The position numbers and the translations under genes are program-made. The notes below the pieces were generated by a model. That model had not been told where the DNA came from, made no database searches, and worked only from the letters and a program-made list of their open reading frames with translations. DNA of 5,579 nucleotides from Gammaproteobacteria bacterium TMED92 (GTDB lineage Bacteria > Pseudomonadota > Gammaproteobacteria > Pseudomonadales > Azotimanducaceae), in contig NHET02000118.1 in the NCBI GenBank assembly GCA_002170355.2, positions 4,010-9,588 of the forward strand, given 5' to 3'. Positions 1-5,579 of the stretch are shown here, piece by piece (position 1 is the first letter of the stretch; each line of letters begins with the position of its first letter).

Positions 1-647
1 CGCCGCGATATTTCTGTTGCCCCCGCAGGCTCCATCGGCAACTCTAGTTTCACCGCAGACCGACTAACTATTTTTGTTAGCTCCTCGAGGCTGTAAAATT
101 CGAGCCTTTGGACAATACCAAAACGGTCGCGCAACGGGCTGGTCAACAGCCCCGCTCGGGTGGTCGCGCCCACCAACGTAAAGGGCTGTAATTCGAGCTT
201 TAAGGATCTTGCTGCCGGCCCCTCGCCGATCAATATATCGAGCTGAAAATCCTCCATGGCGGGATATAAGATTTCCTCCACCACTGGACTTAGGCGATGT
301 ATTTCATCAATGAAAAGCACATCGCCCGCATCTAAATTGCTGAGCATTGCTGCCAGGTCGCCCGGCTTTTCCAGTACTGGCCCAGACGTCGACTTAATCG
401 AGGCGCCCATTTCGCGCGCCATAATATTTGCCAACGTCGTTTTACCTAAACCCGGCGGACCGAATATGAGTGTGTGATCCAACGACTCACCGCGTTGTCT
501 AGCCGCCTCTATGAAGATATGCATTTGCTCCTTCACCGCCCGTTGGCCTATGTAGTCGGCTAGTTCCTGCGGCCGCAGCGCGCGGTCAAAACGCGCGTCA
601 TTGCTGTCCTTGCTAGGCGAGAAAAAGCGATCGGGTTCAATACTCAT
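1..647 (-). CDS. ruvB: RuvB, Holliday junction branch-migration ATPase (partial, 3' end outside window)
   Basis: RuvB is the AAA+ motor of the RuvAB complex. Hexameric rings load on either side of a RuvA-bound Holliday junction and pump duplex DNA by ATP hydrolysis during recombinational repair. I translated the minus strand by hand. The frame is open from the ATG at 647 to the left edge, about 215 of the usual 335-350 codons. It shows Walker A GPPGLGKT (residues 63-70), Walker B with DEIH (114-117), and the sensor 1/arginine finger segment [18 protein letters not shown] (160-177), where R173 is the probable arginine finger. The visible part ends in [16 protein letters not shown], inside the small AAA+ lid domain, so the C-terminal winged helix lies beyond the edge. 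The start codon overlaps the ruvA stop as ATGA, which suggests translational coupling. Nothing in the visible part looks damaged. Identity is very secure. Confidence 0.97.
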   Translation of the reverse strand, partial: MSIEPDRFFSPSKDSNDARFDRALRPQELADYIGQRAVKEQMHIFIEAARQRGESLDHTLIFGPPGLGKTTLANIMAREMGASIKSTSGPVLEKPGDLAAMLSNLDAGDVLFIDEIHRLSPVVEEILYPAMEDFQLDILIGEGPAARSLKLELQPFTLVGATTRAGLLTSPLRDRFGIVQRLEFYSLEELTKIVSRSAVKLELPMEPAGATEISR

Positions 648-1282
648 GGGTTGATTCCTCGGCGCGCCGCATTGCGCAGTGCCATAGATACCAATTGTTC
701 TGTGGTTATTTGCTCGGGCAAATCCTCAGTCTGCTGCAGTTGCGCAACCATTTGCTGCGCTTGCAGCGGTTTGTATCCCAACGCCACCAGCGCATCTTGC
801 GCTTCCTGTCCGACAGCTTGTTGAATACTGCGCGAGCTTTCGCTGTGCTGCCCTATTGATCCTGTCGGCAGTAAATCTTGTAATTTCGATTTCAACTCAA
901 CTATGAGGCGCTCGGCGGTCTTTTTGCCCACACCGGACACGCCAGTCAGAACCCCAACCTCGTTATTTTCAACCGCTACAGACAGCGTCGCAGGATCGAG
1001 TGCAGAGATAATCGCTAGCGCCAATTTCGGCCCAACGCCGTTAATTTTGACCACGGTGCGAAACAATTCGCGCTCAGCGCTGTCACAAAATCCGAATAAC
1101 AACTGAGCGTCTTCGCGCACCACAAAGTGGGTGCTCAAGGTCATCGTTTCCCCTATGGCGGGAGCAGCGGCCAAAGCATTAGTGCTGGCCTCTAACTCAT
1201 AGCCAACACCGCCGACGTCCAGCAATAGAAACGCTTGTTCAGCATCGATTTCGATAAGCGTGCCTGTGAGTCTGCCAATCAA
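644..1282 (-). CDS. ruvA: RuvA, Holliday junction-binding subunit (TTG start)
   Basis: RuvA forms tetramers that hold the Holliday junction in an open square and recruit RuvB. The frame is open back to an ATG at 1357, but that would add 25 residues unlike RuvA and overlap ruvC by 62 bp. The family begins MIGRL, and here TTG at 1282 followed by IGRLTG fits exactly, giving 212 residues against about 200-210 usually. The order is an N-terminal OB-fold (about 1-63) with the acidic pin pair E57-D58 in [14 protein letters not shown], then helix-hairpin-helix motifs NGVGPKLAL (81-89) and [13 protein letters not shown] (114-126). A variable linker (about 136-158) precedes the C-terminal RuvB-binding domain, with ALVALGYKP at 164-172. 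The start lies 13 nt after the ruvC stop. The only purine-rich match (AGG) overlaps the ruvC stop region and is about 16 nt away, so translation probably depends on coupling to ruvC. Confidence 0.95.
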   Translation of the reverse strand: MIGRLTGTLIEIDAEQAFLLLDVGGVGYELEASTNALAAAPAIGETMTLSTHFVVREDAQLLFGFCDSAERELFRTVVKINGVGPKLALAIISALDPATLSVAVENNEVGVLTGVSGVGKKTAERLIVELKSKLQDLLPTGSIGQHSESSRSIQQAVGQEAQDALVALGYKPLQAQQMVAQLQQTEDLPEQITTEQLVSMALRNAARRGINP

Positions 1283-1295
1283 CGGGATTGTCCGA

Positions 1296-1781
1296 TTACC
1301 TGACGAGTTGGCAAGTATTGACGTGGCACAAGGCAATCGCAAGCGCATCCGCCGCATCCGCTTGCGGCGCGCCAGGCAACCCGAGGATAACTCGCACCAT
1401 GTGCGCTACTTGCTCTTTGCTTGCTCGCCCAGAGCCAACCAGTGATTGCTTGACCCGACGGGCAGCATACTCGGACACTGGCAACTCTGACGCGACCGCC
1501 GCCGCAATTGCCACACCGCGCGCTTGCCCTAGTTTCAGCGCTGAAGCTGGATTCTTCGCCAAAAAAACTTCTTCGATGGCAACTTCGCTCGGATGGAATT
1601 GCGTGATTAGCTCACACACGCCGCGATAAATGGTGCCCAAACGCTGTGGCATATCACCCAGGTCCGCCTTGATGCAGCCACTAGACACATAACTTACGCT
1701 GCGCTCCTTGACAGCGACGATGCCATAACCCGTACGCCTTGATCCCGGATCGATACCAAGAATGTGTCGCCGCTCAATCAC
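1296..1781 (-). CDS. ruvC: RuvC, Holliday junction resolvase (GTG start)
   Basis: RuvC is a dimeric, Mg2+-dependent endonuclease with an RNase H fold. It makes symmetrical nicks in Holliday junctions, working with RuvAB. The 161-residue product carries the complete catalytic set: D11 in LGIDPGS, E70 in AIEEVF, and D142 and D145 in QADAADALA, corresponding to D7, E66, D138 and D141 of E. coli RuvC. The stretches [15 protein letters not shown] (80-94) and [13 protein letters not shown] (104-116) are also family hallmarks. The start is GTG, chosen because it lies just before the conserved N-terminus and has GGAG six nt upstream. The C-terminus stops soon after the last helix, about a dozen residues shorter than E. 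coli RuvC (173); that tail is variable in the family, so I expect full activity. It lies 39 bp after yebC and 13 bp before ruvA. Confidence 0.97.
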   Translation of the reverse strand: MIERRHILGIDPGSRRTGYGIVAVKERSVSYVSSGCIKADLGDMPQRLGTIYRGVCELITQFHPSEVAIEEVFLAKNPASALKLGQARGVAIAAAVASELPVSEYAARRVKQSLVGSGRASKEQVAHMVRVILGLPGAPQADAADALAIALCHVNTCQLVR

Positions 1782-1787
1782 CGCGAA

Positions 1788-1791
1788 CTCC
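1788..1791 (-). promoter_or_regulatory. Ribosome binding site of ruvC
   Basis: The minus strand reads GGAG, then a 6-nt spacer (TTCGCG), then GTG. The site supports the GTG at 1781 as the ruvC start. Confidence 0.7.
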
Positions 1792-1820
1792 GCGATGCCA
1801 GCGCACTAGCAACGTAAACG

Positions 1821-2558
1821 CTATTGGTAAGCCTCTTCAGGGAACTGGCCATTGCTGTAGACCTCCTGAACGTCATCCAAGTCTTCTAATACATCGATGA
1901 GCTTAAGCACCTTCTGTGCTTGTTCAATATCACACTCGCTGGTGGTGGACGCCAGCATGGTGACCTCGGCGTGGTCTGGCGATAATTCAGCCGCAGTTAA
2001 CGTCTCGGATACTTGTCCGAGCATTTCCCATGGCGTGGTTACAGTGATACCACCCTCTTCGTCGCTTTCAACATCTTCGGCGCCAGCCTCTAGCGCGGCT
2101 TCCATAATCTGCTCTTCATCATGCCCAGGCGCATAGTTAATAACCCCGACCCGCGTGAACAGATAAGCCACAGACCCATCGGTCCCCAAGTTGCCACCGT
2201 GCTTGCTGAACGCATGACGAACCTCGGCGACCGTACGATTGCGATTATCTGTCATGGCCTCAACCAAGATCGCCACGCCGCCTGACGCATAACCTTCGTA
2301 TACCAATTCCTCGACATCGTTGCCTTCGGCATCGCCAGCGCCGCGCTGCACCGCACGATCAATAGTGTCTTTGGGCATATTCGCCGACAACGCTTTGTCT
2401 ACTGCGGCACGCAAGCGCGGGTTGTCATCAACCATACCGCCACCTAAACGCGCAGCCACGGTAATCTCACGAATAAGTTTTGTGTAGAGCTTGCCGCGTT
2501 TTTTGTCTTGCGCCGCCTTGCGGTGTTTGATGTTGGCCCATTTACTATGACCGGCCAT
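1821..2558 (-). CDS. yebC: YebC/TACO1-family translation factor or DNA-binding regulator
   Basis: The product has 245 residues, against about 246 for E. coli YebC. The N-terminus carries the family signature [20 protein letters not shown] followed by [12 protein letters not shown]. The [14 protein letters not shown] segment (59-72), [16 protein letters not shown] (85-100), [20 protein letters not shown] (102-121) and [11 protein letters not shown] (123-133) are also typical. An acidic region rich in E and D follows (about 146-168), with a C-terminal alpha/beta part. The family was first described as DNA-binding transcription regulators (PmpR of Pseudomonas aeruginosa controls quinolone signalling). 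Mitochondrial TACO1 and more recent bacterial work point to a role in translation, easing ribosome stalling at proline-rich stretches. The sequence alone cannot decide between these. The position directly after aspS and before ruvC is conserved in gammaproteobacteria. The start has a perfect ribosome binding site. Confidence 0.95.
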   Translation of the reverse strand: MAGHSKWANIKHRKAAQDKKRGKLYTKLIREITVAARLGGGMVDDNPRLRAAVDKALSANMPKDTIDRAVQRGAGDAEGNDVEELVYEGYASGGVAILVEAMTDNRNRTVAEVRHAFSKHGGNLGTDGSVAYLFTRVGVINYAPGHDEEQIMEAALEAGAEDVESDEEGGITVTTPWEMLGQVSETLTAAELSPDHAEVTMLASTTSECDIEQAQKVLKLIDVLEDLDDVQEVYSNGQFPEEAYQ

Positions 2559-2565
2559 AGCCGCT

Positions 2566-2572
2566 ACCTCCT
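2566..2572 (-). promoter_or_regulatory. Strong ribosome binding site of yebC
   Basis: The minus strand reads AGGAGGT, then a 7-nt spacer (AGCGGCT), then ATG at 2558. It is the best Shine-Dalgarno match in the window and suggests that yebC is translated efficiently, independently of aspS. The 97-bp gap before it holds no clear promoter or terminator that I can see. Confidence 0.85.
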
Positions 2573-2655
2573 ACTGATCTGTCGCTCAACGTCCATAAAA
2601 CGCGTGCACACCTAACATGCCCACAACACCCGCGTCGGAACACCACCGCTGCCCC

Positions 2656-4428
2656 TTAACTGTCCTTGGTCGGTTGTTGCCTGAGTCGAATATGCAAGTC
2701 TCGCAATTGTTGCTCCTCAACCGCTCCTGGGGCCGCCATCATCACACAAGCGGCGCTCTGGGTTTTTGGAAACGCGATCACTTCTCGAATCGACTGGCTC
2801 TCGGTAATGAGCATCGCCAAACGATCTAATCCCAACGCAATACCGCCGTGCGGCGGACAACCATATTGCAGCGCATCCAACAAAAAGCCGAACTTAGATT
2901 GCGCATCGCTGTCCATAGCGAGCACTTCGAATACGGCACTCTGCATTGCTGCGGAGTGAATTCGCAGCGACCCACCACCCAGTTCATAACCGTTAACAAC
3001 AACGTCGTAGGCCGCTGCCTTGGCTGCTTCTGGGTGGGCTTGCAACTCGTCCGGCGTGCACGTGGGTCGAGTAAAAGGGTGATGTTCGGCGCTAAACCCA
3101 CCTTCGCGCGTGCGCTGGAACATGGGCCAATCAACAACCCAACAGGGTCGATATCCCGGCTCAAGCAACTGCAGGTCAGCGCCCAACTCATTGCGCAGAG
3201 CACCCATGGCATCGTTAACGACTTTTTGCTTGTCCGCACCGAAAAACACGATGTCTCCGTCTTCCGCGCCTACCCGCTGCAACAACGCCTGGGTCAGATC
3301 GTCCGGGATGAACTTTAAGATTGGCGACTGCAAACCCTCTGGCCCCGCAGCCAGGTCGTTGATCTTGATGTACGCCAATCCACGGGCGCCATAACGCCCA
3401 ACAAAGTCCGTGTACTGGTCGATCACCTTTCGCGATAGCGTCGCCGCGGCCGGCGCGCGCAACGCAACCACACGACCCTCGGGATCATTCGCGGGTCCGT
3501 TGAAAACCTTAAAATCCACCGACTTCATGAGATCCGCAATGTCCACTAACTTCAGCGGATTGCGTAAATCTGGTCGATCGATGCCGTAATCGCGCATCGC
3601 CTCATCCCAACTGAGGACCGGGAACTCGCCCAGGTCAATGTCCAAGGTTTTACGCCAAACTGACCTCAACATACCCTCGGTCATGTCCATGACCTGTTGT
3701 TGGGTAATGAAAGACGCCTCTATGTCTATCTGAGTAAATTCCGGTTGTCTGTCGGCACGTAAATCTTCATCACGATAACAACGAGCGATTTGATAGTACT
3801 TATCTAGGCCAGACATCATCAGCAACTGCTTGTAGACCTGCGGTGACTGTGGCAAGGCAAAAAATTCACCGGGATGGGTGCGGCTAGGTACCAGATAGTC
3901 TCGCGCACCTTCGGGGGTGGCGCGCGATAACGTGGGCGTTTCTATGTCTAGATATCCGTCTTCTTCGAGGTAGCGACGCACTTCGCTGGTAATTTGTGCG
4001 CGCATCTGCAACCGCTGTTGCATCTCTGGACGCCGCAAATCTAGGTAGCGATAGCGCAAGCGAATATCTTCACCAGCATCGGAGTATTCATCCAGTTGAA
4101 ACGGTGGCGTCTTCGCTGCATTCAAAATCGTCAATTCTTGGCCAAGCACCTCGATTTCACCGGTGCGCATATCGGGATTGACCGTACCCTCCGGTCGCGG
4201 TCGAACTCTACCTTCAGCGGCCAGCACAAACTCATTGCGCACCGAGTCGGCTAACGCAAAGCTGTCTGCTGTATCCGGATCGAACACCACCTGCAGGATG
4301 CCGGTTCGATCTCGAATATCCAAAAAAATCACACCGCCATGATCGCGCCGTCGATGCACCCAACCGCAGATGGCAACCTGTTCGCCAACGTGAGCTGACC
4401 CTAATTCACCGCAATAATGGCTGCGCAT
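2656..4428 (-). CDS. aspS: Aspartyl-tRNA synthetase, bacterial class IIb
   Basis: This cytosolic enzyme charges tRNA with aspartate through an aspartyl-adenylate. At 590 residues it matches the length of E. coli AspRS. The N-terminal OB-fold that binds the anticodon (about 1-105) contains [17 protein letters not shown] (21-37). The catalytic core follows, with [12 protein letters not shown] (125-136), the flipping-loop region around QSPQ (194-197), and motif 2, [18 protein letters not shown] (216-233), including the conserved R219. The bacterial insertion domain (about 285-420) contains [10 protein letters not shown] (311-320) and [10 protein letters not shown] (395-404). HHPFTRP (449-455), [12 protein letters not shown] (480-491) and motif 3, [12 protein letters not shown] (529-540), complete the active site. 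The C-terminus ends LHIRLRQQP, as in Pseudomonas. H30 and G81 in the anticodon domain resemble the nondiscriminating P. aeruginosa enzyme, so it may also charge tRNA-Asn (inference). The start has GAGGA five nt upstream. Confidence 0.98.
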   Translation of the reverse strand: MRSHYCGELGSAHVGEQVAICGWVHRRRDHGGVIFLDIRDRTGILQVVFDPDTADSFALADSVRNEFVLAAEGRVRPRPEGTVNPDMRTGEIEVLGQELTILNAAKTPPFQLDEYSDAGEDIRLRYRYLDLRRPEMQQRLQMRAQITSEVRRYLEEDGYLDIETPTLSRATPEGARDYLVPSRTHPGEFFALPQSPQVYKQLLMMSGLDKYYQIARCYRDEDLRADRQPEFTQIDIEASFITQQQVMDMTEGMLRSVWRKTLDIDLGEFPVLSWDEAMRDYGIDRPDLRNPLKLVDIADLMKSVDFKVFNGPANDPEGRVVALRAPAAATLSRKVIDQYTDFVGRYGARGLAYIKINDLAAGPEGLQSPILKFIPDDLTQALLQRVGAEDGDIVFFGADKQKVVNDAMGALRNELGADLQLLEPGYRPCWVVDWPMFQRTREGGFSAEHHPFTRPTCTPDELQAHPEAAKAAAYDVVVNGYELGGGSLRIHSAAMQSAVFEVLAMDSDAQSKFGFLLDALQYGCPPHGGIALGLDRLAMLITESQSIREVIAFPKTQSAACVMMAAPGAVEEQQLRDLHIRLRQQPTKDS

Positions 4429-4433
4429 GAGTT

Positions 4434-4438
4434 TCCTC
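4434..4438 (-). promoter_or_regulatory. Ribosome binding site of aspS
   Basis: The minus strand reads GAGGA, then a 5-nt spacer (AACTC), then ATG at 4428. It fixes the aspS start, which also matches the MRSHYCGEL opening of the family. Confidence 0.75.
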
Positions 4439-4452
4439 GTGATAAACGTTAA

Positions 4453-4502
4453 GAATAAAAGCGATATGTGTTAGCGAGCATACGATGGCTTGGCTAATCG
4501 CT
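4453..4502 (-). other. Possible imperfect hairpin between the fmdB-like gene and aspS
   Basis: On the minus strand, AGCGAT (4502-4497) followed by TAGC (4496-4493) can pair with GCTA (4475-4472) and ATCGCT (4465-4460). The loop is 17 nt and there is a 6-nt bulge (ACACAT) on the 3' side. TTTTATT follows. The left arm covers the end and stop codon (TAG) of the fmdB-like gene. It could be a leaky terminator or processing signal that sets expression of aspS relative to its neighbour. The long loop and bulge make it weak, and chance is a real alternative. Confidence 0.25.
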
Positions 4503-4790
4503 GGAGCTACTGCCACTGCTTTCCGAAGAGGATGTTGCCGCCGGTGTAGAATTGTCAGTCGTCTTTGTGGTCGACGAACTGTCACCCGCTGTTACATTTT
4601 TCTTACTGCCTGACTTAAAGTCTGTCTCGTACCAGCCGCCACCCTTCAGACGGAAACCTGCGGCTGAGATCTTTTTTTTAAGGCTGTCTGCCGCACAGTT
4701 TGGACACGTTACAAGAGGCGCGTCGCTCACTTTCTGCAAAACCTCCATTTCATGGTTGCAGTTTGCGCAGCGGTATTCGTAGATCGGCAT
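4494..4790 (-). CDS. FmdB-family zinc-ribbon protein with Ser/Thr-rich tail
   Basis: This 98-residue protein starts MPIYEYRC, the hallmark of the FmdB/CxxC_CXXC_SSSS regulatory-protein domain. The four zinc ligands are visible as CANC (C8, C11) and CPNC (C29, C32). The core continues to about residue 57 with KKKISAAGFRLKGGGWYETDFK, as is usual. From about residue 60 it changes to a low-complexity tail of Ser, Thr, Asp, Glu and Lys, ending SSGSSSSD, which is probably disordered. FmdB was named as a putative regulator of a formamidase gene, but the cellular role of most members is unknown. No catalytic residues are apparent. It lies 65 bp upstream of aspS on the same strand, an association common in gammaproteobacteria. 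No Shine-Dalgarno sequence precedes the ATG; the 20 nt upstream are A/T-rich. I leave the symbol blank because fmdB is a family label here. Confidence 0.9.
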   Translation of the reverse strand: MPIYEYRCANCNHEMEVLQKVSDAPLVTCPNCAADSLKKKISAAGFRLKGGGWYETDFKSGSKKNVTAGDSSSTTKTTDNSTPAATSSSESSGSSSSD

Positions 4791-4833
4791 TTTGATTTTT
4801 TATGACTGTAATCAACAAGCCGCGCATGATGTT

Positions 4834-4873
4834 AAAAAAACCAGCAAAAAGACAGTAATTTTGCTGACTTTTT
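4834..4873. terminator. Terminator-like hairpin with T-runs on both strands
   Basis: The perfect 8-bp arms are CAGCAAAA (4842-4849) and TTTTGCTG (4859-4866), with a 9-nt loop. On the minus strand the stem is followed by G and seven T (4840-4834); on the plus strand by AC and five T (4869-4873). It could terminate either way, but only three of the eight pairs are G-C, so it would be weak. No gene clearly ends here: it sits between divergent genes, 44 nt upstream of the fmdB-like start. An attenuator in that gene's leader, or protection against stray transcription, are the two readings. Confidence 0.4.
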
Positions 4874-4895
4874 GTTGCGGCAGTAGGGTCGATCG

Positions 4896-4923
4896 GCTAT
4901 AACGCTCGCCATCAGATCGTAAA
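4896..4923 (-). promoter_or_regulatory. Possible sigma-70 promoter for the fmdB-like/aspS genes
   Basis: On the minus strand, TTTACG (4923-4918) as -35 and TATAGC (4901-4896) as -10 are 16 nt apart, each matching the consensus at four of six positions. The start point would be near 4889, giving a leader of about 100 nt before the fmdB-like ATG that includes the hairpin at 4834-4873. The match is moderate, and other promoters nearer the gene are possible. Confidence 0.3.
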
Positions 4924-4929
4924 GATCTG
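4913..4929. repeat. Inverted repeat CAGATC-N5-GATCTG
   Basis: The perfect 6-bp arms (4913-4918 and 4924-4929) flank a 5-nt spacer and can be extended by two more pairs if one G-T pair is allowed. The repeat overlaps the proposed -35 of the leftward promoter, so it could be an operator. No T-run follows, so it is not a terminator. A repeat this short can also occur by chance. Confidence 0.35.
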
Positions 4930-5049
4930 GTTCAGTGACGCCTGAGCTCATTAACCTCTTGGCGCCATCGCAGAATTTCTGGGAAATCTGAGCCAGGGTT
5001 AGTTTTGAGCAGATTTTTGCTTACGAGCGGCAACGAATATTGCTTGTTA

Positions 5050-5071
5050 GCAGAGGAATTGCAGAGGAATT
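5050..5071. repeat. Tandem duplication of an 11-bp unit
   Basis: The unit GCAGAGGAATT occurs twice with no gap (5050-5060 and 5061-5071) and without mismatch. The spacing of 11 bp is close to one helical turn. It lies about 155 bp upstream of the HU-like promoter. Replication slippage or a pair of protein-binding sites would both explain it. Confidence 0.85.
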
Positions 5072-5222
5072 GATCGGTGCAGTGTTTCTCAAGAGAGTCT
5101 GAGGCCGGCACCGCAGAGATTTTGCTCAGGCGACCGCTGATTAAAGAGACGCATCGAAACCCCAGGGTGAGGTAACGGACACGAAGTCTTTGACCTGACC
5201 AACAGAGTGGAATCGTGCTGTT

Positions 5223-5228
5223 TATAAT
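5223..5228 (+). promoter_or_regulatory. Promoter -10 element of the HU-like gene
   Basis: A perfect TATAAT stands 19 nt before the start codon, so the leader would be only about 12 nt long. No good -35 exists at 16-18 nt upstream (the best is CCAACA at 18 nt). TTGACC at 5190-5195 is 27 nt away, too far for a standard promoter. Activation by a protein, or another sigma contact, may compensate. Confidence 0.45.
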
Positions 5229-5234
5229 CGACTC

Positions 5235-5240
5235 AGAGGA
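5235..5240 (+). promoter_or_regulatory. Ribosome binding site of the HU-like gene
   Basis: AGAGGA with a 7-nt spacer (CCAGATC) precedes the ATG at 5248. It fixes the start of the Lys/Ala-rich tail and makes a start at the internal Met47, just before the HU fold, unlikely. Confidence 0.75.
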
Positions 5241-5247
5241 CCAGATC

Positions 5248-5579
5248 ATGGCTACCAAGAAAAAAGCACCCGCTAAAAAAGCGCCTGCTAAGAAAGCTCC
5301 AGCAAAAAAAGCCGCCGCTAAGAAGAAAGCGCCTGCTAAGACAGCAGCTCCTGCGGTTAAGCGCCAACCTGCGGTAAAAGCGAAAATGACGAAGACCGCA
5401 ATCCTGAATGAAATCGCTACCAATACGAATCTGACTCGAACCCAGGTCGGTGCCGTTATGGACGAGCTTGAGTCAGTGATCGAGCGCCATATTCGTAAGC
5501 GTTCTGTCGGTGAGTTCACACTGCCAGGCCTACTTAAGATCAAGGCAGCTAAGCGCCCTGCTACCAAGAAGCGCATGGG
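5248..5579 (+). CDS. HU/IHF-family DNA-binding protein with H1-like Lys/Ala/Pro tail (partial, 3' end outside window)
   Basis: I translated this frame by hand; it is open for 110 codons to the right edge. Residues 1 to about 45 are a histone H1-like tail of APAKK/AAAKK units with almost no acidic residues. Residues from about 47 form the HU fold: MTKTAILNEIATNTNLTR is the first helix-turn-helix part, then QVGAVMDELESVIERHIRK, then the GEFTLPGLLKIKAAKRPATKK strand region. Known members continue into the DNA-gripping arm with NPFTGE or similar, beyond the edge here. Such tailed HU proteins occur in several beta- and gammaproteobacteria and are thought to bind DNA non-specifically in the nucleoid. 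The tail would add charge contacts along the backbone. The gene is divergent from the fmdB-like gene and probably not functionally linked. The fold is secure; the exact role (compaction, stress or growth-phase protein) is open. Confidence 0.9.
   Translation, partial: MATKKKAPAKKAPAKKAPAKKAAAKKKAPAKTAAPAVKRQPAVKAKMTKTAILNEIATNTNLTRTQVGAVMDELESVIERHIRKRSVGEFTLPGLLKIKAAKRPATKKRM

Larger units (their letters stand above)
4791..5247. other. 457-bp divergent intergenic region
   Basis: This region separates the leftward fmdB-like gene from the rightward HU-like gene. I see no convincing coding sequence, tRNA or known structured RNA. It contains, left to right, a terminator-like hairpin (4834-4873), a possible minus-strand promoter (4896-4923), a 6-bp inverted repeat (4913-4929), the 8-bp palindrome TGAGCTCA (4943-4950), an 11-bp tandem duplication (5050-5071) and the promoter -10 and ribosome binding site of the HU-like gene (5223-5240). 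The part from about 4952 to 5220 is otherwise unexplained; it could hold regulatory sites or a small RNA, but I cannot show either. Confidence 0.7.

Noticed and set aside
256..477. A 73-codon plus-strand frame opposite ruvB
   Set aside because: It is antisense to the Walker A/Walker B region of RuvB, and the minus-strand reading is unambiguous.
2559..2655. A promoter in the gap between aspS and yebC
   Set aside because: TTTTAT-like -10 candidates are present, but none has a credible -35 at the right distance.
2826..3239. A 137-codon minus-strand frame within aspS
   Set aside because: It is a shifted frame of aspS; the aspS frame has all class II synthetase motifs uninterrupted.
2848..3318. 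A 156-codon plus-strand frame opposite aspS
   Set aside because: It is the antisense shadow of a conserved gene, with no recognisable protein features.
4832..4951. A 39-codon minus-strand frame (starting MSSGVTEPDL) ending in the T-run of the hairpin, which could be a leader peptide
   Set aside because: The AGAGG before the ATG is only 3 nt away, the product is not recognisable, and the start lies upstream of the proposed promoter. It is too short to support without conservation.
5190..5195. TTGACC as -35 for the HU-like promoter
   Set aside because: The distance to TATAAT is 27 nt, well outside the 15-19 nt that sigma-70 promoters use.
4952..5220. A tRNA or known small RNA in the divergent region
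   Set aside because: I found no T-loop GGTTCRA pattern, no acceptor-stem pairing and no strong hairpin with a T-run in this part.
4932..5576. A 214-codon minus-strand frame opposite the HU-like gene and running into the intergenic region
   Set aside because: Its Ala/Phe/Leu-rich stretch is the antisense of the Lys/Ala codons of the tailed HU gene, its start lacks a ribosome binding site, and the plus-strand frame has clear homology, a -10 element and a Shine-Dalgarno. The part within the intergenic region resembles nothing I know.

Overview
This window is a stretch of ordinary, well-conserved bacterial chromosome, most likely from a gammaproteobacterium. The AspRS, YebC, RuvC, RuvA and RuvB products all read as close relatives of the Pseudomonas/E. 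coli proteins. The order fmdB-like, aspS, yebC, ruvC, ruvA, ruvB is, from general knowledge, typical of Pseudomonas-like gammaproteobacteria. I cannot name a genus.

Positions 1-4790 hold six genes, all on the minus strand. Read in the direction of transcription they are a small FmdB-type zinc-ribbon protein (4790-4494), aspartyl-tRNA synthetase (4428-2656), a YebC/TACO1-family protein (2558-1821), RuvC resolvase (1781-1296), RuvA (1282-644) and RuvB (647 to the left edge, cut off after about 215 codons). The gaps are 65, 97, 39 and 13 bp, followed by a 4-bp ATGA overlap between ruvA and ruvB. This looks like one transcription unit, or two or three overlapping ones, running from protein synthesis (aspS, yebC) into Holliday-junction processing (ruvCAB). 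RuvA binds and holds the four-way junction, RuvB is the hexameric ATPase that pumps DNA through it, and RuvC cuts it. ruvC begins with GTG and ruvA almost certainly with TTG.

Positions 4791-5247 are a 457-bp divergent intergenic region with no convincing gene. It holds a possible minus-strand promoter, an inverted repeat over its -35, a terminator-like hairpin with a T-run on each side, an 11-bp tandem duplication, and near its right end a perfect TATAAT and a good ribosome binding site for the rightward gene.

From 5248 to the right edge a plus-strand gene starts. It encodes an HU/IHF-fold DNA-binding protein with a histone H1-like Lys/Ala/Pro tail of about 45 residues at its N-terminus, and it is cut off by the window edge.

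I found no mobile element, CRISPR array, tRNA, rRNA or defence system, and nothing I would call a new system. The points most worth a second look are the tailed HU protein, the signature in AspRS suggesting relaxed tRNA specificity, and the possible leader/attenuator arrangement upstream of the fmdB-like gene.
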